A stretch of 64,000 bases of DNA, taken from assembly GCA_037893245.1 (NCBI GenBank), contig JBAIAA010000261.1, positions 62,001-126,000 on the forward strand, in the 5' to 3' direction. The position numbers were made by a program, and so were the translations under genes. Source of the stretch: Crossaster papposus. Its lineage: Eukaryota; Echinodermata; Asteroidea; Velatida; Solasteridae. The first letter of the stretch is position 1. Each line of letters opens with the position of its first letter. Under the pieces are notes generated by a model. That model had not been told where the DNA came from. It made no database searches and saw nothing but the letters and a program-made list of their open reading frames with translations. Below are positions 53,159 through 63,684 of the stretch, in pieces.

Positions 53159-54065
53159 CATATGTGACCCAATCGTTCCAAAGAAGTCTTAAGGGCAAGT
53201 TTTCAGTTATTTGTTGTTCACATGCGGTAGTAATAAGCACATCATTTGCTCTTCATGTTGGTATATCACCGAGGTTGGCATCTTAATATACATTGTGACC
53301 TGTCACCACAATATGAGAGTAAAGTCGGACAAATTGAAAATTGAGATATTGGTATTTTCAATTTCTTGAGAAAGAGAGCTTTCCAATGGTATATAACACT
53401 TGGGGGGGGGGGGGGGGGGGGGGGGGGGGTTGCGATAAATACATTTTACAGCGCTCCAGAAAGTCACGGGTTTCACAAAACGTGTTTGTGAGAAAACTTA
53501 CTTATAAACATCCTAAACAAAACACACAAAAGATTGCCAAACAGGACAAGTAAGGTTCGGTTGAGCATAGCAACGGCTATGTTCTAATCAATATTTCTTC
53601 TTGAAACTTCCCATACATACAAACAATTGTATAATCAACATAATATCAAAATTTCGAAAACGTGGGACAGTTACGAAGACCTAATTTGCATATGTTATTA
53701 CCGTGTTAATTATACCACTGATGGACTTCTACGCAAACACTACTCAAAATCGCATAATTTAAGAGGTTTTCGATCATCTGATTGCACCCCCAAAATAGGA
53801 ATATGTAGAGGAGGACTTAGGCTTTCCAAATTACGCAAAATCTCAAAATTGACAACCCCTTCATATTTTGACTTTGGATGGCCATATCTCCGAATCACAT
53901 TGTGCGACTTTACTCTTATTTTGTGGTGACAGGTCACATTATGTTATTTGGGCGAAAGGGTCGACTATTCCCGTTGATTTCTATTGTGTGAGATTATGTT
54001 AAAAGGCTTATTACTTAAAAGTCGCTCTGGCGACTTGTGACTCATTTTGCTGGGTTGGGTCACAT
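53159..54065. mobile_element. Element with tatgtgacccaa ends (outer), holding a nested element
   Basis: tatgtgacccaatcg at 53161 and the inverted ttgggtcacata ending near 54065. The interior contains the 53292-53940 element. A similar but shortened copy is at 46345-46540. Confidence 0.6.
53292..53940. mobile_element. MITE with TGTGACCTGTCACCACAATA ends
   Basis: Inverted ends (tgtgacctgtcaccacaat...attttgtggtgacaggtcaca). Internal landmarks aattgagatattggtatttt, gagagctttccaatgg, taacacttgggg, gctttccaaattacgcaaaa, ccatatctccgaatcac are shared with 62676-62974. It contains a poly-G run of about 27 at 53403-53430. Confidence 0.85.
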
Positions 54066-54732
54066 AAGTTGCTGTTGGCAAGTGTATTATAATATCAAAT
54101 TTCCCAGCTAATTGGTGCAGTATCCTGCATAAATATAACAGAAAAAATCCAACAAAAATATAAATTTCCATTAGGTCTTTGCACAAAGTTAAAATTGTGA
54201 GCAGTTGTACATGGTTAAGATATAGCTTAGTCTCAGAGAAGAGTTAATGCTATTATTACATTATAAAGGAGAAAACTTTAACGCGATAAATTATATATAA
54301 ATTATATATAAATTGTACTTATTATAAATAGAAGTGAATATTTAGCCGGTGCCGGCAAAATTTAAGTAAATGCTATTTAGCCATCTACATGTAGCTTGTA
54401 CAGCGCCCTCTACATTAATGGAAAGCACTTAGTCCTACGAGTGAGAGATCCTAGGTTCGATTCCAAGTAGCATCATTATGAAGTTTTGTTTTTTCAAATC
54501 AAAATATTTAGAATATTCTTTTTAAAATTTAAAAATGACTCCAATATTTAATTACAGAGTATTTTTTTTTTTTTTCTTTCTGATTTGTGGCTCTGGGAGG
54601 TTTTCTTTAAAAGGAAATTAAAGTCTGAAATGTTAAAATGGTCCGATTCCTGACTCGTAAATATAAATGAAGTCACACCGACAATGTTGGCGCGGAACCA
54701 GACTAGGATTTGTTACGGTAAAAATGTCTTAA
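54066..54732. other. No gene; weak tRNA-like B box
   Basis: At 54451-54461 GGTTCGATTCC matches the RNA polymerase III B box exactly, preceded by agtcctacgagtgagagatcct. There is no convincing A box or cloverleaf, so it is at most a tRNA-derived SINE remnant. Confidence 0.3.
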
Positions 54733-55111
54733 AGGTAGGATACACCATTGGTAATTGCTTGAATTATCGTTAATGTGTAGCTTAAGGGGGTTGTATTTCA
54801 TAGTAAATATCTTTCAACTGACATGTCCAAAGTTTTACAATCATGGATGCCGAGAAAAGCACGAAAAACAGCGTTTGTTTTTAACTGGCGTCGAGCAGTT
54901 ATTCTTATGTTATCTTTTTTTTTGCGATCGCCGTCCGGCCATCGCGAATTTTTCTTTATAAAAAAATATATTTTTCGGAATAATTACAGGATATCTAGCG
55001 GAATCATTTTGCTAGATGCCTAGAATCATCATTTACTTTCAAATGAGTATGATATTTCTTAATAATTCGGTAGTAAATACTTTCGATATCTGCAAATGGT
55101 GTATCCTACCT
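54733..55111. mobile_element. TTAA-type MITE, complete
   Basis: TTAA at 54729-54732 and 55112-55115. Ends AGGTAGGATACACCATTGG and gtgtatcctacct. Confidence 0.9.
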
Positions 55112-55377
55112 TTAAGTACAAACAAAGTCAGTGCGCATGTGCAGTACCTAGCTGGCAAAATAGCGGTTTCCGAGTTATTTTGCCGGTGCCGGCAAAACAT
55201 GCCACTTCCTAAATAGAAAGAAGCTGACACCAAAATAGATCAGAGAAAATAGAAGATAAATAAACAATAAAGAAACAAAATCCAAAGAAAAAAAGAAGAG
55301 AAAATAACCCCAAATGTTGATGTAAGGGATCAACAAACCGTGGTCCTATATTGAATCCAATTAACGTTCATACTTAA

Positions 55378-55741
55378 AGGTAGGATACACCATTGGTAAT
55401 TGCTTGAATTATCATGAATGGGTAGATTTGGGGGGTTGTATTTTATAGTAAATATCGTTTAACTGACATGTCCGAAGTTTTAAAATCATGGATGCCGAGA
55501 AAAGCACGAAAAACAGCGTTTGTTTTTAACTGGCGTCAGGTAGTTATTTTTATGTTTTCTTTGGACGGCGATCGCGAAGTTTTCTTTAGAAAATTTAATT
55601 TTTCAGAATAGTTACAGGATATCTAGCGCAATTATTTTGCTGGATGCCTAGAATCATTATTTACTTTCAAACGAGTAAGATATTTCTTAATAATTCGGTA
55701 GTAAATATTTTCGATATATCTGCAAATGGTGCATCCTACCT
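55378..55741. mobile_element. TTAA-type MITE, complete, just past the VARS stop
   Basis: TTAA at 55374-55377 and 55742-55745. It lies about 140 bp downstream of the VARS stop codon and may be within the 3' UTR. Confidence 0.9.
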
Positions 55742-55877
55742 TTAAAATATGACTGTTAAAAGTACATGACTTCTACATTGTGCGTCATTTACTCGGCAAA
55801 TTATATAACTAATGTAACAGGCGAATCTTGCACGTACTTGAAGCTAGAAGATACCTCTACAGTTCAAAGGGCAAAGG

Positions 55878-55955
55878 TCAATTATCCTCACTGACCTTTC
55901 TGAACATCTCAACAGCATCTTGGAGCTTCTGAACTTCGTTTTCCGTTTGGCTCAT
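55878..55955 (-). CDS. VARS1: VARS last coding exon
   Basis: Acceptor tttattag, then [18 protein letters not shown] ending in RKVSEDN and TGA. Matches the expected terminal helix (position and Leu/Val spacing). Confidence 0.85.
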   Translation of the reverse strand: MSQTENEVQKLQDAVEMFRKVSEDN

Positions 55956-58900
55956 CTAATAAAACAAAATGTAACCAAAATTGAGTCAAAAATTGCATTT
56001 CATTTTTGCTGTATCAAAGCGTATGGGGCCAGAACACAATCAAAGTGATGTGTACTTTGTGTAACTGACTAGGAGAATGACCAACACATTATTAGACATT
56101 AAATGTAGGATACACCATTGGTAATTGCTTGAATTATCATGAATGGGTTGATTTGGGAGGTTGCATTTTTATAGTAAATATTGCTTAACTGACCTGTTCG
56201 AAGTTTTACAATCATGGATGCCGAGGAAAGCCAGAAGAACAGTGTTGTTCTTGTTTTTTTTGCGATTGCCATCCGGCGAATTTTTTTTTTTTGTATATGG
56301 AACAATTATAGGATATCTAATGCAATCATTTTGCTGGACGCCTACAAACATTCTTTACTTTCAAATAAGTAAGATATTTCTTAATAATTCGGTAGTAACA
56401 TTTTTCGATATCTGCAAATGGTGTATCCTCCCTTTAAATTTGAACAATACAGTACATGAAAAAGAGAAAAGATGACCAACCACATTTGAAATTATTTAAA
56501 ACAACAATTATTAGAAGATCGCTTTACAAACTAATTGTTCACGCACAACTTGCCCGTATACAAAAGTGCAAGTGAGTGACAAGTGATTCCAGGACAAGAA
56601 ATTGCACCGTTACAAATTGTGTAAAAACTTAATCAGCTCAATTGAAGAAGTTCAAGTTAGATTAATCAAATACGTTTCATGGAAAATGCACTGCACTGGC
56701 AGTATCCTCTACCCCCCCCCCCCCCCCCCCCCCCCCCCCGATTCCACCCCCCGATTCCACCCCTCATTTTACATCCACACCCACCATCCGCACTGCACTG
56801 GCAGTATCCCCCCCCCCCCCCTCTTCCCCGACTCCGCCCCTCATTTTACATCCACACCCACCATCCGCACTGCACTGCACTGCACTGCACTGGCAGTTTC
56901 TTCCCCCCCCCCCCCCCCCCCACTCTTCCCCGACTCACCCCTCATTTTACATCCACACCCACCATCCGCACTGCACTGCACTGGCAGTATCCTCCCCCTC
57001 CCCCCCCTCTTCCCCGACTCCACCCCTCATTTTACATCCACACCCACCATCCGGACTGCACTGCACTGACAGTATCCTCCCCCCTCCCCCCTCTTCCCCG
57101 ACTCCACCCCTCATTTTACATCCACATCCACCATCCGGACTGCACTGGCAGTATCCTCCCCCCCCCCCCTCTTCCCCGACTCCGCCCCTCATTTTACATC
57201 CACATCCTCCCCCCCCCCCCCCCCCCTCTTCCCCGACTCCACCCCTCATTTTACATCCACACCCACCATCCGGACTGCAATGGCAGTATCCTCCCCCCCC
57301 TTCTCTTCCCAACTCCGCCCCTCATTTTACATCCACACCCACCTTATCCCTGTTGCTATCTTGTACAGTCTGGGGGACCTTGGCGGCATAGTCTGGTACC
57401 ATGGTGGCTTGCTGGAGCTTGTTGCGTTGGACCTCCAGTTTTTCGATTTGCTGGGCTAGCTTGCCGATCTCCTTCTCGATATCAACCAGGCCCTGAAGAT
57501 GACGACGGGAAAAATCCAACATCTTAACCAGTTCTCAACCAGGATTATTTGGACATTGACCGGGCCCAGGCGCGGGACTGTTGTTCACGAACCTCGATCT
57601 GAGACAGGGTCAGGCAGTCATCTGTGGGTAGCACACCCTGATATTTCCGGCCTCGCTTATACTGCAAGCTGGTCGCTGACCGATATTTCCGGCCTTGCTC
57701 GCGACGTGTTCATCCTTCTATTCGTTTTGAATTTCGGAAAAAACTTTGCGGATATACACAGCATCTAATGCAAACTGGTTGAAGGCATATGTGATGCGAT
57801 TAAGCAAAATCAGTCTGAAGTAGGCCTTGGTCATTTTTGGGGATTTTTACATATTCTTGGGTAGCATACTTCAGGCTCCATTTCAGTGAAAACCCCATGT
57901 GAATACGACCTTTGGTTAAAAAATTACAACCATTTGAACACCAGCACGTTGAAAATAAAGAAACTGAGAAAATCATGTTTTTGTATCACTTCCCTTCTGA
58001 ATTTGGTTAAAAGAGTATTTTCATATAAAAGAAAAATATTTTCCCCCGTTTTGGTTAAAAAGTCAATATAGATTTTTTCACCCCTACGAACATATTTTGG
58101 CCCGATCTCACAACAAGAATTGCCGAGTTCCGACTGATTTTGCTTGATCGCATCACATATAGGTACATAGGATCACTTGCAACAATTTGGGAAGTCTACC
58201 AACATTTTACTAACTTTCGGCACTAGACCTGATTAAGTTAGTAATTGACAAATATCTCGGTTATACCTTAAGTAGAAGATGCACTTCGCATCTGTCTGAC
58301 ACGGTTGCCATGGCGCAGCCGTGAGGGGGCGCTGTTCCAACCAGGTAATGCACAGCCGACGCTGATGAGAGCGTAGCAATAAGGCTCTGATAGAGGCTGA
58401 GGGTATCTGCGACTGCTTGGTCTGTACATCGAAGGTACACTGAAATTGGAAATATTGTTCTTAGCTGCAGAGTTATACTTGTTACTACATGTACAATGGA
58501 TTGTACAATGAAATGGATGCTGCTTTGTAATCGGCTCACTCGCGGCTCACTCGCGGCTCAATACCGGCTCAATACCGGCTCAATACCGGGCCAAGGCCTA
58601 TTTACCTCATGCGCGAATACTCAAGTGCGCGCCGGCTTGGTAAACAAACAAAATGTGCAGCTGGCATGCAGTGATCGTGGTGAATGAACTAGTGAGAATT
58701 CGGCTCTTGATCACGGATGCATAAAGTATAGTAACAGCAGCTATGAGGGTCAAATCTACCAGAGCAGCCAAAACCCGACTTACTGTCAGCCTTCTGCTTG
58801 GTCAGGTTATAGTCAGCTCTCATGGACCTGGCTTTACCAACGATGTCTTGAACCAGAGAAACCTCTGCCTCGATCTGCTCACTGTACCAGGGATGCTGAA

Positions 58901-61900
58901 AAAAAAAAATATACAACATAGAAAATACTAAAGAATAGTTGATTAATTAGGCAGACCATCAAATACCAATCACTTTCCGGACCGTTCAGGGTGTAGCCCG
59001 CCAGGTAACTCAAAGGAATTGGCACTTAGGACTGAACCGATCGGGCAGGATAAGCTCCATCAGTCTCAATCGCCCCTGCTTCGGCTCTGGCAGAATTGCA
59101 ATCAAGAGGTCGCAGGTTAAAAACTCTCTTTCAACGCATACCCGAGAAGTTCCTCAGTATGTGACCTTTAATATCACCGTAACATACAAGTTTCCATATT
59201 GCATCTATGACCCAAGTTTGATTGCAATTAAACTTAAAAGTTTTCAAATTTTACAATTCCAGCCTATTTTACAACTTGACCTTAAATGACTTTTGACCTC
59301 GGTACTTGACTTTGAACACAACCAGGGTTACAATATTGCATCCATAACCCAAGTTTGATTCCAATTGGACTTTAACTTTGCATAATAAGACAAATATTTC
59401 TAAACTTTAATCAAAATGCTACATACATAAGGACGGACTACGTACAAAACCAAAAACAGACTACGTACAGAAAGACAAAAGGCGAGACAAAGAAATCGTA
59501 CCTCGCATGTTTCAGGGTAGGGCGTGACGCATATACTCGGCGGCTCGTCCGCGGTCCTGCGCGGTAGCCGCTGAAACAACTCCTCGGTCAGGAAAGGCAT
59601 GAATGGAGAGATGAGGCGCAGGGCAACGTCCAGACAACTGTACAGCACCTGCCGCGTGGTGGCAAGGGCCGCGGTGTCTGAACCTCGCAAGACGGGTTTG
59701 ATGGACTCCTGCAGGTCAACAGAAGAGTGGTTTTAGAGAGAAACAAATACAAAATCAGGCACGAGACGTGTCATTGGCGACTTGCCAAAATGTGTGAAAT
59801 TTGAAAAAATGTGTCGACATCAGTATTACAACTCTCTCGTCTGCAAATCTGGGTGGGCCGATTCTACATGCCCAGCCCCGCCACACAGTTTATAAACAAT
59901 GAGCAGCTATTGCCTCAGACCTGCGGGAATAACTCAGGGTTTGCCTGCCCACCTATGCGTGTAAACACCTTTCATCGTGGACCTCCATATTGTATCTCTT
60001 GTTTGTACTCCTAAACGTTTTTGGAAGGCCTCCCATTGGTTTTGTACACGATTTTCAATTGTTGACTTTCTGTCAATCGTGGACCCTACACTATAAACAT
60101 CTAACAAAGGAAAAATGGTGCACTAACAACAAAATTCAATTTTTACTTTGTACTAAATCCATTGTTACTTGTTCCACAGTGCTATTGTCCTCTATATTGT
60201 CCTACGTCCAATATTTGAATACAAACTCACCCATACCCACAACGCACACAGTCTAACATCACATACCTTGTGAGGACATTCCGATCCTTTGAATTCGTGT
60301 AGCTATATAATAACCCTAACCCCATAGGGTGTGTGCAAAAATTGAAATAAATTTGGAGAGTTAGGAATAGTCTTGGTTGCAAGACGTCATAATCGCGGTA
60401 TGCAGCGTGCACCATAGACGCACGCCATAGATCATGCCGTGACCTCCTAATTAAACGTCTTGGCTATCTCACATAATTCCTTGACAAAATTTCAAGCAGA
60501 ATTGTGTCATATTTGCATGCGCGTGTGACGTTGCGTGAATAATCGCATGACATAATATGTGACCTGTTCCAACGAAACCCGGACAAAGTCGACTTTTTAG
60601 TTTTTCAGATTTTGCTTTTTTCAAATTCTCTAGGTTCTCAGCTTTAAAATGATGTATCATTTACATATGTACCCCCACCCTATCTTCCCTGGGGTCTGGA
60701 TTTAGTGATAAAACCCTGACAACCTAATTATGAGATAAACAGCTTTGAAGTTCAGAAAAGCGTATTATTTCTATACACAAATGTTTCACAAAATTGACAA
60801 AAAAACACACTTCTGGTAGACGGATTTTGTTCAAATTTGAGGAGATTGTAGATTAATAGCGAGTGACTTAGGAAAACCTAAAACCTCAAAATGGTAAAAT
60901 CCATCCAGAAATGACTTCAGGAGTACATTGTGACAAAACACATTGTGCGACTTTGTCCGGGTTTCGTTGGAACAGGTCACATATGCATAAACGCTGACTC
61001 ATTGGTAATTATGCACGCAACGGCACCCGCGCATGCAAGTGCGGCACAATTCTGCTCATAATTTTCCGACTGATTATGCGAGTTAGCCAAGACGACCTAT
61101 TCGAAGGTCATGGCGTGGTCTATACAGCGTACGTTGCCGGCCTACAGGCGCTGCACACCGCGATTAGAACATCTTGCAACCAAGACTAGGTAATAGGGAT
61201 TGTTTAGGGTTAATGTTTTACCAAGTAGACGTCGCACAGATCATACAGCCAGAATGCATGGATGCTCGTTGTGATGCCCGGGAAGTCGTACGCTAGCCAG
61301 CCCTCCTGACAGACCCGGACGGCGGCAGCTAGCTTGCTGAGGATCCAGCGGTCCATGCGAGACTCGGAACCGCTCAGCTGCCAAAATGAGGAAACGTGAT
61401 CACGTTAGAGCTCATCGTGCAACAAATAGTTAGGCAGATTGGTGTAAGCACTGTTCAATCGAAAAGCACAGATTTTGGCACAGAATAGTCATAATAATGT
61501 GATCATCCACAACAAAAAGGGCTGTAAAGTCGCCAGAATTAAACTAAGAATTTTCATATTCAGTGTTACTTGTTGGACTTTGAGCCAACCATAAATACCA
61601 ACTATGTCTTGTAATACATCATATTAAAGCTTATTTCTTGTAGATTTTATTTCTCTAAATATCTCAAAATGCCTACTTTACAGCCCTTTCGTCATAAGCC
61701 GCGTTCGCATTGGACTTAATATTGTCAAAAGTTACCGTACGTGATTGTCAAAGTTCACGGTGTTAAATCCTCCGCTAGAAGCTTGGGCCTGTAGATCTTA
61801 CTGTTGCGGAGGGTAAAATTGATAATTTGACAATGTTACCGCCTGTCCGCATTGGGTTTAATTTGGTTAAAGTTGACAACAGTCTCCGTAGGTTTTACCC

Positions 61901-62636
61901 AAAAAAGTCCAATGCGAACGCGGCTATAGAAGGTCACATATGTGGTGAGAAAGCTATTCGGCTATAGGGCCATTGCAAATTTGTCCTTTGACGAAATACA
62001 GGTAGAATATCAAGCAATTTTTTTAATTTCACAAATTACTTGCCATTGTTTGTTATTCTACCTTAAATGATTTGATGGTGTGCTTTTTTTATGTATTATG
62101 TGTAGATTTGTGTGCCTATTTTAGTAATATTAATTTTTTTTTTTTCTTCTAGAGTATTTTAAAGAATTTGTAAGGCGCATTTGAACATGCATGGTGGAAT
62201 TTGCACTATTTAAATACATTATTAGTATTATTATTATTAATACTTATATTTTTTGAAATGCAAAATCAAGCTGTAAAAAAACATAGCATAACATCCAGTA
62301 GACGATAATTCTTGTAAATTCTTATGTCAGAATTTTGCAAACACAAATTCTAGTTGTAGGTTCTGCCGAAGCCACGTCTAATTGCCTAAGCGCCTACATA
62401 GACGTAGCTGTAGCAGTAGACAGTAGCTGTAAACACTCGTTTCGGACACAGCCCTAGGGCTAAAATCCATTGTTTTTGTTTCGCCTTGGCAAGCCGAGCC
62501 GTTGGTACCTTGAATTCAGCAAGCGGTGTGAAGTCCTCCCCTATTGCCTTCAGGGCAAACTTGGTGGCGTTCCACAACTTGTTGCAGAAGAAGCGATAGC
62601 CCTGGACGCGCAGCACGTCCAGATTGATGTCGCGAC
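55878..62636 (-). CDS. VARS1: Valyl-tRNA synthetase, C-terminal seven exons
   Basis: Minus-strand exons: 62509-62636, 61222-61377, 59502-59708, 58784-58895, 58267-58439, 57343-57492, 55878-55955. Every junction is AG/GT, all phases agree, and together they encode 333 residues ending in TGA. Landmarks are [63 protein letters not shown]...[26 protein letters not shown] and a coiled-coil tail ([19 protein letters not shown]...). These are the anticodon-binding domain and the C-terminal coiled coil of class Ia valine-tRNA ligase, which charges tRNA-Val with valine in the cytosol. The catalytic HIGH/KMSKS part must lie to the right of the window. Cytosolic rather than mitochondrial is inferred from the tail sequence. 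No polyadenylation signal was found close downstream. Confidence 0.92.
56103..56433. mobile_element. TTAA-type MITE in the last VARS intron
   Basis: TTAA at 56099-56102 and 56434-56437; ends ATGTAGGATACACCATTGG and tgtatcctccct. Confidence 0.88.
56695..57342. repeat. Poly-C minisatellite in the last VARS intron, abutting a splice donor
   Basis: Eight to nine units of cctcattttacatccacacccaccatccg(c/g)actgcactggcagtatcc plus a C run and ctcttccccgactcc. C runs reach about 30. The right-most unit (ccctcattttacatccacacccacc) is the donor of exon 57343-57492. On the transcribed strand the runs are G. Long Pro/His/Ser-rich frames across it are repeat artefacts. Confidence 0.9.
57343..57492 (-). 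CDS. VARS1: VARS exon: C-terminal coiled coil
   Basis: Acceptor atcttcag, donor AAG|GTGGGT. 50 codons: [20 protein letters not shown]... [19 protein letters not shown]. The donor is the first unit of a minisatellite that continues through the intron. Confidence 0.92.
58267..58439 (-). CDS. VARS1: VARS exon: domain preceding the coiled coil
   Basis: Acceptor ccaatttcag, donor AAG|GTATAA. 173 nt: two bases finish the split codon, then [13 protein letters not shown]... [20 protein letters not shown]. Confidence 0.92.
58540..58592. repeat. Short tandem cggctcaata/cggctcactcg repeats in a VARS intron
   Basis: cggctcactcg occurs twice, then cggctcaatac three times, in the intron between exons 58784-58895 and 58267-58439's upstream flank. 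Confidence 0.6.
58784..58895 (-). CDS. VARS1: VARS exon: anticodon-binding domain, part 3
   Basis: Acceptor is a T run plus CAG; donor ACA|GTAAGT. 112 nt: [18 protein letters not shown]... [14 protein letters not shown] plus one base (split Met codon with the next exon). Confidence 0.92.
59502..59708 (-). CDS. VARS1: VARS exon: anticodon-binding domain, part 2
   Basis: Acceptor gacctgcag, donor GAG|GTACGA. 69 codons: [15 protein letters not shown]... through [17 protein letters not shown] to TPYPETCE, the most conserved block of the family tail. Confidence 0.93.
59709..60368. other. VARS intron, nothing recognised apart from an old repeat
   Basis: Around 60030 ttggttttgtacacgat resembles the segment near 32260. 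No extra exon is seen. Confidence 0.4.
60369..61187. mobile_element. Fold-back element in a VARS intron (AGTCTTGGTTGCAAGA ends)
   Basis: Left agtcttggttgcaagacg, right atcttgcaaccaagact. The arms extend inward (agccaagacg, cagaattgtg, gcatgcgcg pairs). It has a nested tatgtgacc-type element at 60555-60984. Confidence 0.75.
60555..60984. mobile_element. MITE with ATATGTGACCTGTTCCAACG ends, nested
   Basis: Ends ATATGTGACCTGTTCCAACG and its inverse near 60984; gaaacccggacaaagtcg is inverted inside. Related in its first ten bases to 62676-62974. Confidence 0.75.
61222..61377 (-). CDS. VARS1: VARS exon: anticodon-binding domain, part 1
   Basis: Acceptor ttttggcag, donor TTG|GTAAAA. 52 codons, phase 0 to 0: [16 protein letters not shown]...[13 protein letters not shown]. 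The conserved W and D in the RMDRW motif are present. Confidence 0.92.
61697..61925. mobile_element. MITE with AGCCGCGTTCGCATTGGACT ends in a VARS intron
   Basis: 229 bp; inverted ends; ATA on both sides (61694-61696 and 61926-61928). A 3-bp AT-rich duplication as for 38441-38695 and 41071-41752. Confidence 0.82.
62509..62636 (-). CDS. VARS1: VARS exon (first in window): end of catalytic region/start of anticodon domain
   Basis: Acceptor tttctgcag at 62637; two bases complete a split Gly codon, then [20 protein letters not shown] to LAEFK; donor AAG|GTACCA. 128 nt, ends in phase 0. A MITE ends the intron only about 40 bp upstream. Confidence 0.92.
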
Positions 62637-62675
62637 CTGCAGAAAGTAATTGAGTCATTTATCATTGAACGGTTT

Positions 62676-62974
62676 ATATGTGACCTGTCGCCACAATATG
62701 AGAGTAAAGTCGAGAAAATTGAAAATTGAGATATTGGTATTTTTAAATTCCTGAGAAAGAGAGCTTTCTAATGGTACATAACACTTGGGGGTTTTGTGAT
62801 AATTACATTTTACAGTGCTCCAGAAAGTCATGGGTTTAACAAAACGAGGACTTGAGCTTTCCAAATTACGCAAAATCTTAAAATTAACCACCCCTTCATA
62901 TTTTTACTTTGGATGACCATATCTCCGAATCATATCGTGCGACTGCACTCATATTGTGGTGACAGGTCACATAT
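62676..62974. mobile_element. MITE with ATATGTGACCTGTCGCCACA ends, next to a VARS acceptor
   Basis: Ends ATATGTGACC and GGTCACATAT. The interior matches 53292-53940, lacking about 350 bp. It ends 40 bp before the exon at 62636, so the branch point must lie in the element end or the remaining 40 bp. Confidence 0.82.
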
Positions 62975-63095
62975 CCTATTGCAGAATCGGCTAATCGTAG
63001 GCGTCACAGTACCAAGACTGCTCTATTAAAGGTTAAACATGATCTGTTCATGACTATAAGATACATGTTAAATTATTAGTTTTACTTGATTTTAA
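62975..63095. other. VARS intron or upstream sequence, nothing recognised
   Basis: No VARS exon is visible from 62637 to the window end. Confidence 0.4.
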
Positions 63096-63423
63096 AGGTA
63101 GGATACACCATTTGCAGATATCGAAAATATTTACTACCGAATTATTAAGAAATATCTTACTCATTTGAAAGTAAATAATGATTCTAGGCATCCAACAAAA
63201 TTATTGCTAGATATCCTGCAATTATAAAGAAAAATTTGCGATCGCGAACATAAGAATAACTGCTTGACGCCGGTTAAAAACATGCTGTTTTCCGTGCTTT
63301 TCTCGGCATCCATAATTGTAAAACTTCGGAGAGGTCAGTCAAACGATATTTACTATAAGATACAACCCCCCAAATCTACTCATTCATGATAATTCAAGCA
63401 TTTACCAATGGTCTATCCTACCT
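63096..63423. mobile_element. TTAA-type MITE, complete
   Basis: TTAA at 63092-63095 and 63424-63427; ends AGGTAGGATACACCATTTGC and ggtctatcctacct. Confidence 0.9.
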
Positions 63424-63479
63424 TTAAGTTCAGCTTTTGATACTTTAAATAATCAAACGTTACTGTTGTTTTTATGTGA

Positions 63480-63684
63480 CGGCAATTGTGGAGAAAAAAA
63501 ACACAGGAACAAGAACAACTGCCCGACGCCGGTTGAAAACGAACCGTTTTTCTTGCTTTTTTTTCTGCATCCATGATTGTAAAACTTCGGACAGGTCAGT
63601 TAAAATGATTTCTACTATCAAATACAACCCCCAAATCCACCCATTCATGATAATTCAAGCAATTACCAAGGGTGTATCCCACCT
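63480..63684. mobile_element. TTAA-type MITE, partial
   Basis: gacgccggttgaaaacgaacc, catgattgtaaaacttcgg, ccattcatgataattcaagc, ggtgtatcccacctt; left third missing, no TTAA on the right. Confidence 0.75.

Noticed and set aside
54440..54475. tRNA gene
   Set aside because: Only the B box is convincing; the cloverleaf and A box cannot be drawn.
56602..57527. Long Pro/His/Ser-rich and Gly/Cys-rich frames over the VARS intron
   Set aside because: They are translations of the poly-C minisatellite and run across an intron and an exon on the wrong strand.
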